A DNA stretch of 64,000 nucleotides from Rubrivivax rivuli (GTDB taxonomy: Bacteria > Pseudomonadota > Gammaproteobacteria > Burkholderiales > Burkholderiaceae_C). The notes below the pieces were generated by a model. It was not told the origin of the DNA, ran no database searches, and saw only the letters and a program-made list of their open reading frames with translations. Shown one piece after another: positions 18,062 to 27,356 of the stretch; the first letter of the stretch is position 1, and every line of letters begins with the position of its first letter. Both the position numbers and the translations under genes were made by a program. The DNA lies in NCBI RefSeq assembly GCF_004016505.1, contig NZ_SACR01000001.1, positions 372,001 to 436,000 on the forward strand, given 5' to 3'.

Positions 18062-19585
18062 CTAGACGTTCAGGCGCGCTTCAGAGACGTAGTGCTGGCG
18101 GAAGGTCTCGAAGTCCATCGAGTCCTCCGCCTCCAGCGCCTGCTGGCGCCGCACCGACACCGCGGCCATGGCCTCGAAGTTGGCCTGGTGCTCGGCCGGC
18201 CAGGGCAGCGCCAGCATCTGCGCGCGCGTGGCCTCGGCCTGGTGGCGGATGAAGGCGGTGTAGCGCAGGTCGAAATCCTTCTCGATGGCAGCCAGCACGC
18301 GGGCCGAGGGCAGCGTGGAAGGTGCCGCCAGCGCCGCCTGGCCCGCGGCCACCGCGGCGCTGTAGGCCTCGGTGCCGTGCGCGGCGTCCAGCGCCAGCGC
18401 GATGGTGGCGCACTCGGTGAGCAGCTCGTGCGCCCAGTCGGCCAGCAGCACGGGCTGGCCGCCTCGCTCCAGCGTCAGGCCAGGCTCGCGGCCGTGGGCG
18501 GCGGTGTGGTGCTGGTTGCGGCCGAGTTCGGCGATCTCGGCCGGTGTGTCGGGCGGGCTGTCCTGCAGCAGGCAGTGCAGCAGGAAGACATCCAGGAAAC
18601 GCAGCGTCTGCGCGTTGATGCCCACCGGCTCGAAGGGGTCGAGGTCCATGCAACGCACCTCGATGTACTCGACACCGCGCTCGCGCAGCGCGTGCAGCGG
18701 GCGTTCGCCGCTCTTGATCACGCGCTTGGGGCGGATGGTGCCGTAGAACTCGTTCTCGATCTGCAGCAGCGTGGTGGCGAGCTGGTTGTACTCGCCGCCC
18801 AGGTTGCGCACGCCGATCTTCTCGTAGGCCGGGTAGGGCTGCGTCAGCGCGCCGTGCAGGCTGGCGGCATAACCATCCAGGCTGTTGTAGCTGACGGCCA
18901 GGTTGGCCTGCGCCTCGCTCTGGTAGCCCAGCCGGCCCATGCGCAGGCTGGTGGCATAGGGGTGGTAGAGCGTGCCCGGGCTCAGGCGCTCCAGGCCGTG
19001 CGGCCGGCCCTCGACAAAGGTGGGGCACACCGCCGGGCTGGCGCCGAAGAGCGTGAGCAGCAGAAAGGCGTGGCGTCGGAAGTTGCGGATCAGCGCGAAG
19101 TGCTCGTCGTTGCTCAGCCCCGGCATCGACCAGTTGTAGTGGATGCCGCTGATGGTCTGCATGCGCCGCCCGTAGCGGTGGCCCAGGCCCATGCGGTAGA
19201 CGCTCTTGGCGCGGCCGATGTTGCTGCTGCCGTAGCGGCCCAGCGGGATGGTCTCGTCGGTGGGCAGGCCGCAGGGCATGCTGCCCACCCACAGGCGTTC
19301 GTCACCGGTCTTGGCCAGTTCGCGGTAGACGAACTGGTGGATGCGCGTGAGTTCGTCCAGACAGCTTTCCACGCCCGCGTGCACGCCGGTGATGAGCTCG
19401 AGCTGGCTCTCGCTGTAGTCGGTGGTGATGTGCGGGTGCGTCAGCGGTGAGCCGAGCGCGGCCGGGTGCGGCGTGAGCGCCAGGCCGCCCGTGGGCAGCG
19501 CGCGCAGGCTTTCCTTCTCGACGCCACGGCGGATGCCGAGCAGGCGCTCGGTCGGCAGTTGGCGCAGTCGTTGAGCCAGGGTCAT
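18062..19585 (-). CDS. gshA: Glutamate-cysteine ligase, E. coli type
   Basis: 507 residues from the ATG at 19585, the usual size for the gammaproteobacterial-type enzyme. Recognisable motifs are GVEKESLR near the start, TTDYSESQLELIT, the active-site stretch GRAKSVYRMGLGHRYGRRMQ, SGIHYNWS and EYIEVRCMDLDPFEP. It makes gamma-glutamylcysteine from glutamate, cysteine and ATP, the first step of glutathione synthesis in the cytoplasm. gshB is not in the window. It is divergent from the DUF885 gene, with 169 bases between that must hold both promoters. Confidence 0.96.
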   Translation of the reverse strand: MTLAQRLRQLPTERLLGIRRGVEKESLRALPTGGLALTPHPAALGSPLTHPHITTDYSESQLELITGVHAGVESCLDELTRIHQFVYRELAKTGDERLWVGSMPCGLPTDETIPLGRYGSSNIGRAKSVYRMGLGHRYGRRMQTISGIHYNWSMPGLSNDEHFALIRNFRRHAFLLLTLFGASPAVCPTFVEGRPHGLERLSPGTLYHPYATSLRMGRLGYQSEAQANLAVSYNSLDGYAASLHGALTQPYPAYEKIGVRNLGGEYNQLATTLLQIENEFYGTIRPKRVIKSGERPLHALRERGVEYIEVRCMDLDPFEPVGINAQTLRFLDVFLLHCLLQDSPPDTPAEIAELGRNQHHTAAHGREPGLTLERGGQPVLLADWAHELLTECATIALALDAAHGTEAYSAAVAAGQAALAAPSTLPSARVLAAIEKDFDLRYTAFIRHQAEATRAQMLALPWPAEHQANFEAMAAVSVRRQQALEAEDSMDFETFRQHYVSEARLNV

Positions 19586-19754
19586 GGGATCTCTTCCAAG
19601 GCAAGGGGGCCGGCCGTGGAACGCCACAGCCGCCGGGGGGCGAAGGTTAAAGCCTGCCGTCTGTTCGTGCAGGAGGCTGGTCAAACCTTGGACGCAGCCC
19701 CAGGGCAAGCCACGAGCGGCGGCGCCGCTGCGGCCCGCCTAGACTGGCACGACG

Positions 19755-21617
19755 ATGCGACACCTCCTTGACACCCCCGCCCGCCCGCACCCCGATGCCC
19801 CCTTGCCCGATCGGGCACGCCGCCGCAGCCTGCAGGCCGCGCTGGCCCTGGGCCTGGGCGGCGGCCTCTCGCTGGCTGGCTGCGCCAGCGGCCCGCCCCC
19901 AGGCCCCACCGCGCCCGCCCCCGATTTCGATGCCTGGAGCGAAGCCTTTGCCGCCGACTGGGTGCGCCTGTCGCCCGAGCGCGCCACCTCCACGCAGTAC
20001 TTCAGCGGCGCCGAGCAGGCGGCGCTGGACCGCCAGCTCGGCCCGCAGACACCCGGCCGCCGCGGCGCGCAGGGCCGCCTGGCGCGCGAAGGCCTGCAGC
20101 GCCTGGCCGCCTTCAAGTCCGAGGCGCTCGCGCCCGAGCAGCGCGTCAGTGCGGCCATCCTGCGCTGGAGCCTGGAGCGCGAGATCGCCGGCGAGCCCTA
20201 CCAGGACCACAACTTCCTCTTCAACCAACTCAGCGGGCCGCACCTGCGGCTGGTGAGCTTTCTCACCGTCACGCACCCGCTGCGCACGGCGGCCGATGTC
20301 GAGGCCTACCTCGAACGCCTGGGCCAGGTGGCCGCGCGGCTGGACGAGAGCCTGGCGCGTTCACGCGCCGCGGTGGCGCGCGGGCTGCTGCCGCCGCGTT
20401 TCATTGCCGAGCGGGCGCGCGGCCAGGTGCAGGCCGTGCTGGCCCTGCCGCCGGCGCAGAGCGAGTTCGTCACCGCACTGGGGCGCCGCACGGCCGGCTT
20501 GAGCGGGGTGACACCGGCCCAGCGCGAACAAGCCATGGCGCGCGCAACACAGCTGGTGGAACAGCAGGTGCTGCCGGCCTACGGCCGCGTGCTGGCGCTG
20601 CTGGACGAAGTGCTGCCGCGCACCACCGCCGACGCCGGCCTGTGGCGCCTGCCCGATGGCGACCAGGCCTACGCCCAGGCGCTGGCCGCCAACACCACCA
20701 CCACGCTGGGGGCCGAAGAGATCCACCAGATCGGCCTGCGCGAGGTGGCCCGCATCGAGGCCGAGATGGACCGCGTGCTGCGCAGCCTGGGCCGCAGCGA
20801 GGGCACCGTGAACGCACGCTACGCCGCGCTGCGCGACGCCACCTCGCCGCCGCCCGAGCCCGACCCGCGCCCGGCGCTGCTGGCCCGCTACACCGCCGCC
20901 GTGCGCGACGCCGAGCGCCGCGCGCAGGCGCTCTTCAACCTGCAGCCCAAGGCGCCGGTGGAGGTGCGGCGCGTGCCGGCGCTGACCGAGCGCACGAGCA
21001 GCGCGTACTACACGACCCCGGCACCCGACGGCAGCCAGCCCGGCATCTTCTGGATGCCGCTGCCCGGCCCCACCTACAACGTGCTGGGCATGCGCAGCCT
21101 GGCCGTGCACGAGGCCGTGCCAGGGCACCACTTCCAGCTGGCGCTGCAGCAGGAGCAGGCCACGCTGCCCAAGTGGCGCCAGCGCCGCATCTTCGGCGGC
21201 GGCAGCGCGCACGCCGAGGGCTGGGCGCTGTATGCCGAGCGCCTGGCCATCGAAGAGGGCTGGTACGAAGGCGACCCGCAAAGCCTGCTGGGTGCGCTGA
21301 ACAGCGAGCTCTTCCGCGCGCGCCGGCTGGTGGTGGATACCGGCCTGCACGCGAAGAAGTGGACGCGCGAGCAGGCCATCAGCTACGGCATCGGCGCGCA
21401 GGAGGTGGAGCGCTACATCGTCATGCCCGGCCAGGCCACGGCCTACATGATCGGCATGCTGCGCATCCTGGCGCTGCGCGACGAAGTGCGCAGCAGGCTG
21501 GGTGCGAAGTTCGACATCAAGGCCTTCCACGACGTGGTGCTGAAGACCGGCAGCGTGCCGCTGGACGTGATGGCCACGACGGTCCGCGAGTGGGCGACCG
21601 CGCGGCAGAGGGCCTGA
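19755..21617 (+). CDS. DUF885 putative metallopeptidase lipoprotein
   Basis: 620 residues. The N-terminus has RARRRSLQAALALGLGGG, a twin-arginine-like signal, then SLAGC as lipobox (Cys43). The rest is the DUF885 fold, whose HEAVPGHHFQ motif (H452, E453, H458, H459) has the pattern of a zinc site. The conserved C-terminal helix region carries SYGIGAQEVERYIVMPGQATAY. DUF885 proteins resemble M3/M32-type metallopeptidases, but few have been tested. There is no clear Shine-Dalgarno before the ATG; this start gives the only convincing signal peptide. Confidence 0.88.
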   Translation: MRHLLDTPARPHPDAPLPDRARRRSLQAALALGLGGGLSLAGCASGPPPGPTAPAPDFDAWSEAFAADWVRLSPERATSTQYFSGAEQAALDRQLGPQTPGRRGAQGRLAREGLQRLAAFKSEALAPEQRVSAAILRWSLEREIAGEPYQDHNFLFNQLSGPHLRLVSFLTVTHPLRTAADVEAYLERLGQVAARLDESLARSRAAVARGLLPPRFIAERARGQVQAVLALPPAQSEFVTALGRRTAGLSGVTPAQREQAMARATQLVEQQVLPAYGRVLALLDEVLPRTTADAGLWRLPDGDQAYAQALAANTTTTLGAEEIHQIGLREVARIEAEMDRVLRSLGRSEGTVNARYAALRDATSPPPEPDPRPALLARYTAAVRDAERRAQALFNLQPKAPVEVRRVPALTERTSSAYYTTPAPDGSQPGIFWMPLPGPTYNVLGMRSLAVHEAVPGHHFQLALQQEQATLPKWRQRRIFGGGSAHAEGWALYAERLAIEEGWYEGDPQSLLGALNSELFRARRLVVDTGLHAKKWTREQAISYGIGAQEVERYIVMPGQATAYMIGMLRILALRDEVRSRLGAKFDIKAFHDVVLKTGSVPLDVMATTVREWATARQRA

Positions 21618-21626
21618 ATCCCGGGG

Positions 21627-22013
21627 TCAGGCGATCTCGTCGGCCTCGATGTGCAGCGTGCGCCGCCGCACGCCCTGGCCGGCCACCGACACCGTCACGC
21701 GCAGCGGCTTGCCCACCGGCACGCGCCGGCTGAAGCGGAAGTCGAGCCCGTCGAACTCGCCGGGGTTCTGCGCTGGCAGGCGGCGCTGCCACTGCTGGGC
21801 GCCATCGGCCAGCACCGTCATCTGCAGCCACGGCGCCGGGCCGGGCGCGGCCTCCGGCACGGCCACGGTGATGGCGCAGGCGATCTCGAAGCGCCGCTCG
21901 CGCTTCAGGTCGGCGGGGATCAGCAACGTGGCCGTGGCGGCGTCGCCGGCTTTCAGGGCCCAGCGTTCGGGAGCGGGCGGCGGGCCGGGGGGTGGCGGTG
22001 AGAGAGCCTTCAT
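21627..22013 (-). CDS. Small protein of unknown function
   Basis: 128 residues from the ATG at 22013. A Pro-rich start is followed by a segment that looks like a beta-sandwich (alternating hydrophobic residues, EIACAITVAVPE, LQMTVLADGAQQWQRRLP, LRVTVSVAG). There is no signal peptide or membrane helix. Codon bias matches its neighbours, and the frame is closed by both flanking genes' limits (10 bases from the DUF885 stop). I do not recognise a family. Confidence 0.6.
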   Translation of the reverse strand: MKALSPPPPGPPPAPERWALKAGDAATATLLIPADLKRERRFEIACAITVAVPEAAPGPAPWLQMTVLADGAQQWQRRLPAQNPGEFDGLDFRFSRRVPVGKPLRVTVSVAGQGVRRRTLHIEADEIA

Positions 22014-22106
22014 CGTCGGCCGGCATTCTGCGGTGGCGGGTGCGGCCCTGCACAAAGCCCCGCCCGGGCCGGCACCGCCGAGGCCGTTGTAAGGTGGGGG
22101 TCTGGT

Positions 22107-22124
22107 TGCACGACACAGCGTGCA
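22107..22124. promoter_or_regulatory. Inverted repeat upstream of arsS
   Basis: TGCACG and CGTGCA pair around ACACAG, 35 bases before the arsS start. It may be an operator or chance; it does not resemble the ArsR boxes I know. Confidence 0.3.
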
Positions 22125-22158
22125 GCCCACCCTTTGACCACGAAGGAAAACTTCGCCC

Positions 22159-23133
22159 ATGCACGCCACCCTGCCCTTGCTGGCCGCCACCGATTTCCCG
22201 GCGCTGCGCCGCCGCGCGCTGGAGACCCTGCAGGTCAACCTCGGCTACAAGTGCAACCAGAGCTGCCTGCACTGCCATGTGAACGCCAGCCCGCAGCGCA
22301 CCGAGATGATGGACGCCGAGACGGCGGCCCTCGTGCTGCAGGTGCTGCGCCAGCGCCGCGTGCAGACGCTGGACCTCACCGGCGGCGCGCCCGAGCTGAA
22401 CGAACACTTCCGCGAACTCGTCATCGGCGCCCGCGCCCTGGGCGTGCGCGTGATCGACCGCTGCAACCTCACCATCCTCAGCGAGCCGGGGCAGGAAGAC
22501 CTGGCCGAGTTCCTGGCCGGCCAGGGCGTGGAAGTCACGGCCTCGCTGCCCTGCTACTCGGTGGGCAACGTCGACCGCCAGCGCGGCGAAGGCGTGTTCG
22601 ACCGCAGCATCGCCGGGCTGCAGGCGCTCAACGCGCTGGGCTACGGCGTGGAAGGCACGGGCCTGGTGCTCAACCTCGTCTACAACCCGCAAGGCGCGGT
22701 GCTGCCGCCGCCGCAGCAGGCGCTGGAGGCCGACTACAAGCGCGAGCTGATGGCGCACTTCGGCATCGTCTTCAACCACCTGTACGCGCTGACCAACATG
22801 CCCATCCAGCGCTTCGGCAGCACGCTGGTCAGCAAGGGCGGCTTCCAGAGCTACCTGCAGTTGCTGAAGAACAGCTTCCAGGCGCACAACCTCGACACCG
22901 TGATGTGCCGCAGCACGCTCAGCGTGGACTGGCAGGGCCAGCTCTACGACTGCGATTTCAACCAGATGCTGGGGCTGCGCGCGCAGGTCGGTGAACGGGC
23001 CACGGCGCACCTGCGCGACCTGCTCGGCGCTGACAGCAGCGATGGCCGCGGCAGCGCCATCCGCGTGGCCGAGCATTGCTACGGCTGCACGGCCGGGCAG
23101 GGCAGCAGCTGCGGTGGTGCGCTCGGCGGCTGA
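22159..23133 (+). CDS. arsS: Radical SAM protein ArsS of arsenosugar biosynthesis
   Basis: 324 residues; AAGGA precedes the ATG. The radical SAM cluster motif is C32-x3-C36-x2-C39 (CNQSCLHC), followed by DLTGGAPELN. The C-terminal third is the DUF3641 domain, with a cysteine-rich end (CDFNQMLG, HCYGCTAGQGSSC). ArsS is proposed to transfer the 5'-deoxyadenosyl group onto dimethylarsenite on the way to arsenosugars. The next gene, 16 bases on, is the partner glycosyltransferase. No arsM methyltransferase is in the window, so methylated arsenic must come from another locus or the environment. Confidence 0.93.
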   Translation: MHATLPLLAATDFPALRRRALETLQVNLGYKCNQSCLHCHVNASPQRTEMMDAETAALVLQVLRQRRVQTLDLTGGAPELNEHFRELVIGARALGVRVIDRCNLTILSEPGQEDLAEFLAGQGVEVTASLPCYSVGNVDRQRGEGVFDRSIAGLQALNALGYGVEGTGLVLNLVYNPQGAVLPPPQQALEADYKRELMAHFGIVFNHLYALTNMPIQRFGSTLVSKGGFQSYLQLLKNSFQAHNLDTVMCRSTLSVDWQGQLYDCDFNQMLGLRAQVGERATAHLRDLLGADSSDGRGSAIRVAEHCYGCTAGQGSSCGGALGG

Positions 23134-23149
23134 GCCAGCCGCTGCAGCC

Positions 23150-23833
23150 ATGCGCTCGGCCCTGCGCCTGAGCATCGTGCTGCCGGCGCTGAACGAGGCC
23201 ACCGGCATCGCGGCGACCTTGCAGGCGCTGGCACCGCTGCGCGCAGTGGGGCACGAGGTCATCGTCGTCGACGGCGGCAGCACCGATGGCACCGCCGCGC
23301 TGGCCGCACCGCGGGCCAGCCGCGTGGTGGAAAGCGAACGGGGCCGCGCGCGGCAGATGAACGCCGGCGCGGCGGTGGCCACGGGCGAAGTGCTGCTCTT
23401 CCTGCACGCCGACACGCGCCTGCCAGCCGGCGCCGATGCCGCCATCACGGCCGCGCTGCAGCGCGGCGCGCGCTGGGGGCGCTTCGACGTGCACATCGAA
23501 GGCCGCTCGCGCTGGCTGCCAGTGGTGGCGCGGCTGATGAACTGGCGCTCGCGGCTGACGGGCATCGCCACCGGCGACCAGGCCCTGTTCATCGAGACCC
23601 CGCTCTTCCGCGAACTGGGCGGCTACGCGCCGCTGCCGCTGATGGAAGACATCGAGCTCTGCACACGGCTGCGCGCCTTCGGCCACCCGGCCTGCCTGCG
23701 CGAGCGTGTGACCACCTCCGGCCGACGCTGGGACAGCCGCGGCGCGTGGCGCACCATCTGGCTGATGTGGACGCTGCGCTGGCGCTACTGGCGAGGTACG
23801 CCGGCAGAAGAACTGGCCCGCGCCTACCGCTGA
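23150..23833 (+). CDS. Family 2 glycosyltransferase of the arsenosugar pathway
   Basis: 227 residues from the ATG at 23150. The GT-A fold motifs are clear: SIVLPALNEATGI at the start, VDGGSTDGT, FLHADTRLP (the DxD-like metal site), TGDQALF and MEDIELCTRLR. The short length and these motifs match the glycosyltransferases regularly found next to arsS (TIGR04283 type). The gene begins 16 bases after arsS and is almost certainly co-transcribed. The sugar donor and acceptor have not been read from sequence. Confidence 0.88.
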   Translation: MRSALRLSIVLPALNEATGIAATLQALAPLRAVGHEVIVVDGGSTDGTAALAAPRASRVVESERGRARQMNAGAAVATGEVLLFLHADTRLPAGADAAITAALQRGARWGRFDVHIEGRSRWLPVVARLMNWRSRLTGIATGDQALFIETPLFRELGGYAPLPLMEDIELCTRLRAFGHPACLRERVTTSGRRWDSRGAWRTIWLMWTLRWRYWRGTPAEELARAYR

Positions 23834-23909
23834 AACAGGCCCTGCCGGCGCTGGCGGGATAGCGTTGACAATCGGCCCCCTGCACTGCCGCAGCCCTTTG
23901 ACCCTGGCC

Positions 23910-25367
23910 ATGTCCGACACCCAAGATCCTCCGCTGCCCGAAGACGCCGCCCCCGGCGCACCCGCCCCCGCGCCCGTGGCCGCAGCGGCTGCCCCCGAGA
24001 CACCTGCGCCGGCCAGCACCGAGGCCGCTGTGACCGCGCCCGCTGCATCGACAACCGAAGCACCTGCCGATGCGTCGGCCGATGCATCCGTGGAAACATC
24101 CGCGGAAGCGCCTGCCGCAACGACTGACGAACCCGCTGCTGAATCGGCTGCCGAATTGGCTGATGACACGCCGGTCGAAGCAACGCCCGAAGCCGCCGCA
24201 ACGCAAGTCGCCGCCGCCGGCGAAACAGCGGCGCCCGAGATGAGCCCGGCCGCCGTGGCGAAAGCGCTGGCCACGCACTTCCCGCTGCTCTTCGGCGCGC
24301 CGCGTGCGCTGCCGCTGAAGCTGCGCATCCAGGCCGACATCCAGGCGCGCGCGCCGGGCGTGTTCACGAAGAAGGCCTTGAGCATCTTCCTGCACCGCCA
24401 CACCACCAGCACCGCCTACCTGAAGGCGCTGGTGAACATCCCCACACGCCACGACCTCGACGGCCAACCCGCCGGTGAAGTGGCCGAAGAACACCGCGTG
24501 GCCGCCACCGCCGAGGTGGAACGCCGCCGCGCCATCGTCGAGGCCAAACGCCTGGCCGAGCGCGAGGCGCAGCGCCAGGCCTACCGCGAGGCGGCCCGCG
24601 CCGCGCGTGCGGCCGCTGGCGGCGCACCGGCCGGCGACGGCGCTGCAGCCCCGGCCGAGGGCAGCCCTGAAGCAGCCCGCCCGCCGCGCCCGCCCCGGCA
24701 GCCCCGGCCCGAAGGCGCACCCCGCGGCCCGCGCCCGCCGCAAGAAGCACGCGGCCCTCGGCCCGCGCAGGGCGAACGCGGTGACCGCGCCGACCGCGGC
24801 CCGCGCGGCAACCCGGGCGAGCGCCCACCGCGGCCACCCCGCCCCGACCGCCCCCTGCGCCCGCCGCGCGCCGCCCAGCCGGAAGGGGCCACGCCCGCTG
24901 CCGCGGATGCGGCGCTGCAGAGCCCGCGCGAAGTGCGTGAACCCCGCGAGCCGCGCGAACCCCGCCAGCCCTCCTTGCCCCCGGCCGAGTTGGAAGCGCG
25001 CCGCGAGCGGGCGCAGCTCTTGCGCGCTTTCGAGGGCAGCACGCTGACCAAGGCCAACTTCTGCGTGCTCAAGCGCATCAGCGAAGCCGAGCTCGACAGC
25101 CGCCTCGCACAGGCACGCCAGGAACGTGAAGCGCGCGGCCCCGATCCGCGCCAGGAAACACGCGCCGAGCCGCGGCCCGACAGCCGCCCCGAGCCGCGCC
25201 GCGACGAGCGCGGCCCGCGCGAATTCGGTGGCGGCCGTGACAACCGGGGCCCGCGCCGCGATGCACCGCGCGCCCCACTGCCTGCGGGTGAACGCACGCG
25301 CCCGGCCGGCAGCGGCCCAGCGCCCGCTGCTGCGGCCGGCAAACCCCCGCAGAAGCCGGGACGCTGA
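23910..25367 (+). CDS. ProQ/FinO-domain RNA chaperone with long disordered arms
   Basis: 485 residues from the ATG at 23910. A 110-residue acidic Ala/Pro/Thr/Glu-rich arm leads to the ProQ domain (about 111-200: ALATHFPLLFG, PLKLRIQADI, FLHRHTTSTAYLKAL). A basic helix (VERRRAIVEAKRLAEREAQRQAYREAAR) and a long Pro/Arg/Gly-rich tail follow, broken by a second helical element near 365-405. ProQ proteins bind structured RNAs and their 3' ends. This one is about twice the E. coli size; the extra length is low-complexity, with charge segregated between acidic front and basic back. Confidence 0.9.
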   Translation: MSDTQDPPLPEDAAPGAPAPAPVAAAAAPETPAPASTEAAVTAPAASTTEAPADASADASVETSAEAPAATTDEPAAESAAELADDTPVEATPEAAATQVAAAGETAAPEMSPAAVAKALATHFPLLFGAPRALPLKLRIQADIQARAPGVFTKKALSIFLHRHTTSTAYLKALVNIPTRHDLDGQPAGEVAEEHRVAATAEVERRRAIVEAKRLAEREAQRQAYREAARAARAAAGGAPAGDGAAAPAEGSPEAARPPRPPRQPRPEGAPRGPRPPQEARGPRPAQGERGDRADRGPRGNPGERPPRPPRPDRPLRPPRAAQPEGATPAAADAALQSPREVREPREPREPRQPSLPPAELEARRERAQLLRAFEGSTLTKANFCVLKRISEAELDSRLAQARQEREARGPDPRQETRAEPRPDSRPEPRRDERGPREFGGGRDNRGPRRDAPRAPLPAGERTRPAGSGPAPAAAAGKPPQKPGR

Positions 25368-25379
25368 ACGGACTGCGAC

Positions 25380-25416
25380 CTGAGGGCGCTGACCTCGGAA
25401 AGACTGGCGCCCTCAG
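25380..25416. terminator. Hairpin between convergent proQ-like and phoD genes
   Basis: CTGAGGGCGC (25380-25389) and GCGCCCTCAG (25407-25416) pair perfectly over 10 bases with a 17-base loop. The second arm contains the phoD stop codon. There is no T run, so termination would be Rho-independent only in a loose sense. Confidence 0.5.
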
Positions 25417-27140
25417 GGCGCCAGGGGCGGCACGTTCGCCGGCGGCGTGGTCTGCGCCGAAGGCTGCAGCCGGTTGCTGCCGTGCTGCACTTCAAAAGCG
25501 GTGGCGAAGGTCTGCACATTGCTCGTGCTGGCCACCGTGTCCACCGTCCACCACTCGCACACGGTGCGCGCAGGCGTCACGTCCAGCAGCATGTAGCCAC
25601 GCTGCGTGAGCTCGATGTGCTTGAAGTGCGGGTTCACGCTGCGCAGGAAGGCCGCGGTGCTGCCATTCGGGTCGGGCAGGCCCGGCGAGGTGATGCTGGT
25701 GCAGACGAACTCCACCGCGCGCGAGCCTTCGCCCGTGGCCGGGTTGTAGCCCCCGCCGGCCACGTTGGGGTTGTTCGGGTCCTGCGTCAGGTCGGCGGCC
25801 CAGCTGCTGTGGATGTCGCCAGTGAGCACCACCACGTTGTCCACGCCGGGCTGGCCGCCCGTGCCCTTGAGCACGTCGTACACGCGGTCGCGCGCGGGCT
25901 GGTAGCCGTCCCATTGGTCGGTGTTGACGAAGACGCCGCCGCCGGCCGCCAAAGGCGCACCCTGCAGCTTCAGCTGCGCGAACATCACGCCCTGACCGAT
26001 GAACTTCCAACGCGCCGGGCTCTGGCGCAGGCGCGCGGCCAGCCAGGCTTCCTGCTCCGCGCCCAACAGCGTGCGCGCCGGGTTGAGGAACTCGCCGGCC
26101 TGCACGAAGCCGTTGCCGAAGGGCGTGGGCACCGTGGCGGCCAGCTGCTTGGAGCGTGCGCTCAGGCGCTCTTCCAGCATCACCAGCTCCACCAGGTCGC
26201 CGATGCGGAAAGCGCGCTGGTTGCGGCGCAGGTCGGGCGTGCCCGGGCGCATGTCGGGCGTGCGGATGGGCATCCACTCGTAGTAGGCCTGCAGCGCCAC
26301 GTTCACGCGCTCGGGCCAGCTGCCCTCTGCGCCTTCGGTGTGGTTCTCGGCGCCGCCCACCCAGGCGTCGTTGGTCACTTCATGGTCGTCCCAGATGCAC
26401 ACCATGGGGTGCTGGCGGTGCACGGCCTGCAGGTCGGCGTCGCGCTTGTACTGGGCGTGGCGCTGGCGGTAATCGGACAGCGTCACCATCTCGCGTGCGG
26501 GCTCGGGCGTGCGCACGCTGCCGTACTCGTCGGGGCCGTATTCGTAGAGGTAGTCGCCCAGGTGCAGCACCAGGTCGAGGTCGGCGCGCTCGGCGATGCG
26601 GCGGTAGGCGTTGAAGTAACCCGCGGCGTGGTTGGAGCAGCTGGCCACGGCGATGCGCAGGCGGGGCGTGGCGCCCACCGGCAACGTGCGCGTGCGGCCG
26701 ATGGGCGAGGTTTCGCCCTCGGCGTGGAAGCGGTAGTAGTAGGTGGTGGCCGGACGCAGGCGCGCGGGGTCGACCTTCACGGTGTAGTCACGCGCGGCGT
26801 CGGTGGTGGTGGCGCCGCGCGCGACGACGTTGGTGAAGCCGGGGTCGGTTGCGAGCTCGAAGCGCACCGCGTGGCTGGCCTGCGGCGCGCCGCGGGGGAC
26901 GGCCGGCGTGATGCGCGTCCACAGGATCACGGCATTCGGGAGCGGGTCGCCACTGGCCACGCCGTGCTGGAACACACCGGTGCCGCGACGGGCATCGGCA
27001 GCGGCACTGGCCTTGCCCGCCGACAGCGGCAGCGCAGCCACCGAGGCCAGCGCCACCGCCGCCGAACCCGAGCGCTGGAAGAAGCCACGGCGGCTGGTGC
27101 CGGCCGGCGGCCGGGGCTTGAGGACAGAGGGACGACCCAT
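25413..27140 (-). CDS. phoD: PhoD-family alkaline phosphatase, Tat-exported
   Basis: 575 residues from the ATG at 27140. The twin-arginine motif TSRRGFFQ (15-22) precedes a hydrophobic core and an AxA site near ASAAA. The PhoD N-terminal domain (GVASGDPLPNAVILWTR) leads to the metallophosphatase domain with ASCSNHAAGYFNAY, HLGDYLYEYG, WDDHEVTND and LTGDIHSSWA, the residues that bind Ca/Fe in PhoD. It releases phosphate from phosphodiesters and monoesters in the periplasm or outside. A spaced GTCATG repeat upstream could be a PhoB site. Confidence 0.94.
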   Translation of the reverse strand: MGRPSVLKPRPPAGTSRRGFFQRSGSAAVALASVAALPLSAGKASAAADARRGTGVFQHGVASGDPLPNAVILWTRITPAVPRGAPQASHAVRFELATDPGFTNVVARGATTTDAARDYTVKVDPARLRPATTYYYRFHAEGETSPIGRTRTLPVGATPRLRIAVASCSNHAAGYFNAYRRIAERADLDLVLHLGDYLYEYGPDEYGSVRTPEPAREMVTLSDYRQRHAQYKRDADLQAVHRQHPMVCIWDDHEVTNDAWVGGAENHTEGAEGSWPERVNVALQAYYEWMPIRTPDMRPGTPDLRRNQRAFRIGDLVELVMLEERLSARSKQLAATVPTPFGNGFVQAGEFLNPARTLLGAEQEAWLAARLRQSPARWKFIGQGVMFAQLKLQGAPLAAGGGVFVNTDQWDGYQPARDRVYDVLKGTGGQPGVDNVVVLTGDIHSSWAADLTQDPNNPNVAGGGYNPATGEGSRAVEFVCTSITSPGLPDPNGSTAAFLRSVNPHFKHIELTQRGYMLLDVTPARTVCEWWTVDTVASTSNVQTFATAFEVQHGSNRLQPSAQTTPPANVPPLAP

Positions 27141-27186
27141 GGCAACACTCCTGCGTGCGATGAAAACCCGCACGCTAGGCAGCGCG

Positions 27187-27214
27187 CATGACCGCGCCGT
27201 GTCGCGCCCATGAC
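27187..27214 (-). promoter_or_regulatory. Possible Pho box upstream of phoD
   Basis: On the minus strand GTCATG occurs twice, 22 bases apart, with GACACG between at the 11-base phase. Pho boxes are TGTCAT-like repeats with 11-base spacing, so this is suggestive but divergent from the consensus. It lies 47-74 bases before the phoD start. Confidence 0.3.
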
Positions 27215-27356
27215 GGCTGCTCGGCGGCCACCCGCGCGTGGGTGCCGACCTCGGGGCATACCCGCGATACGTAGTTCTCCGCTGCCCTGCGGCCCCGGCC
27301 ACAGGCAGCCTACGCAGTTCGACCCCGACACCCACAACACCGGAGACCGCCCCGCC

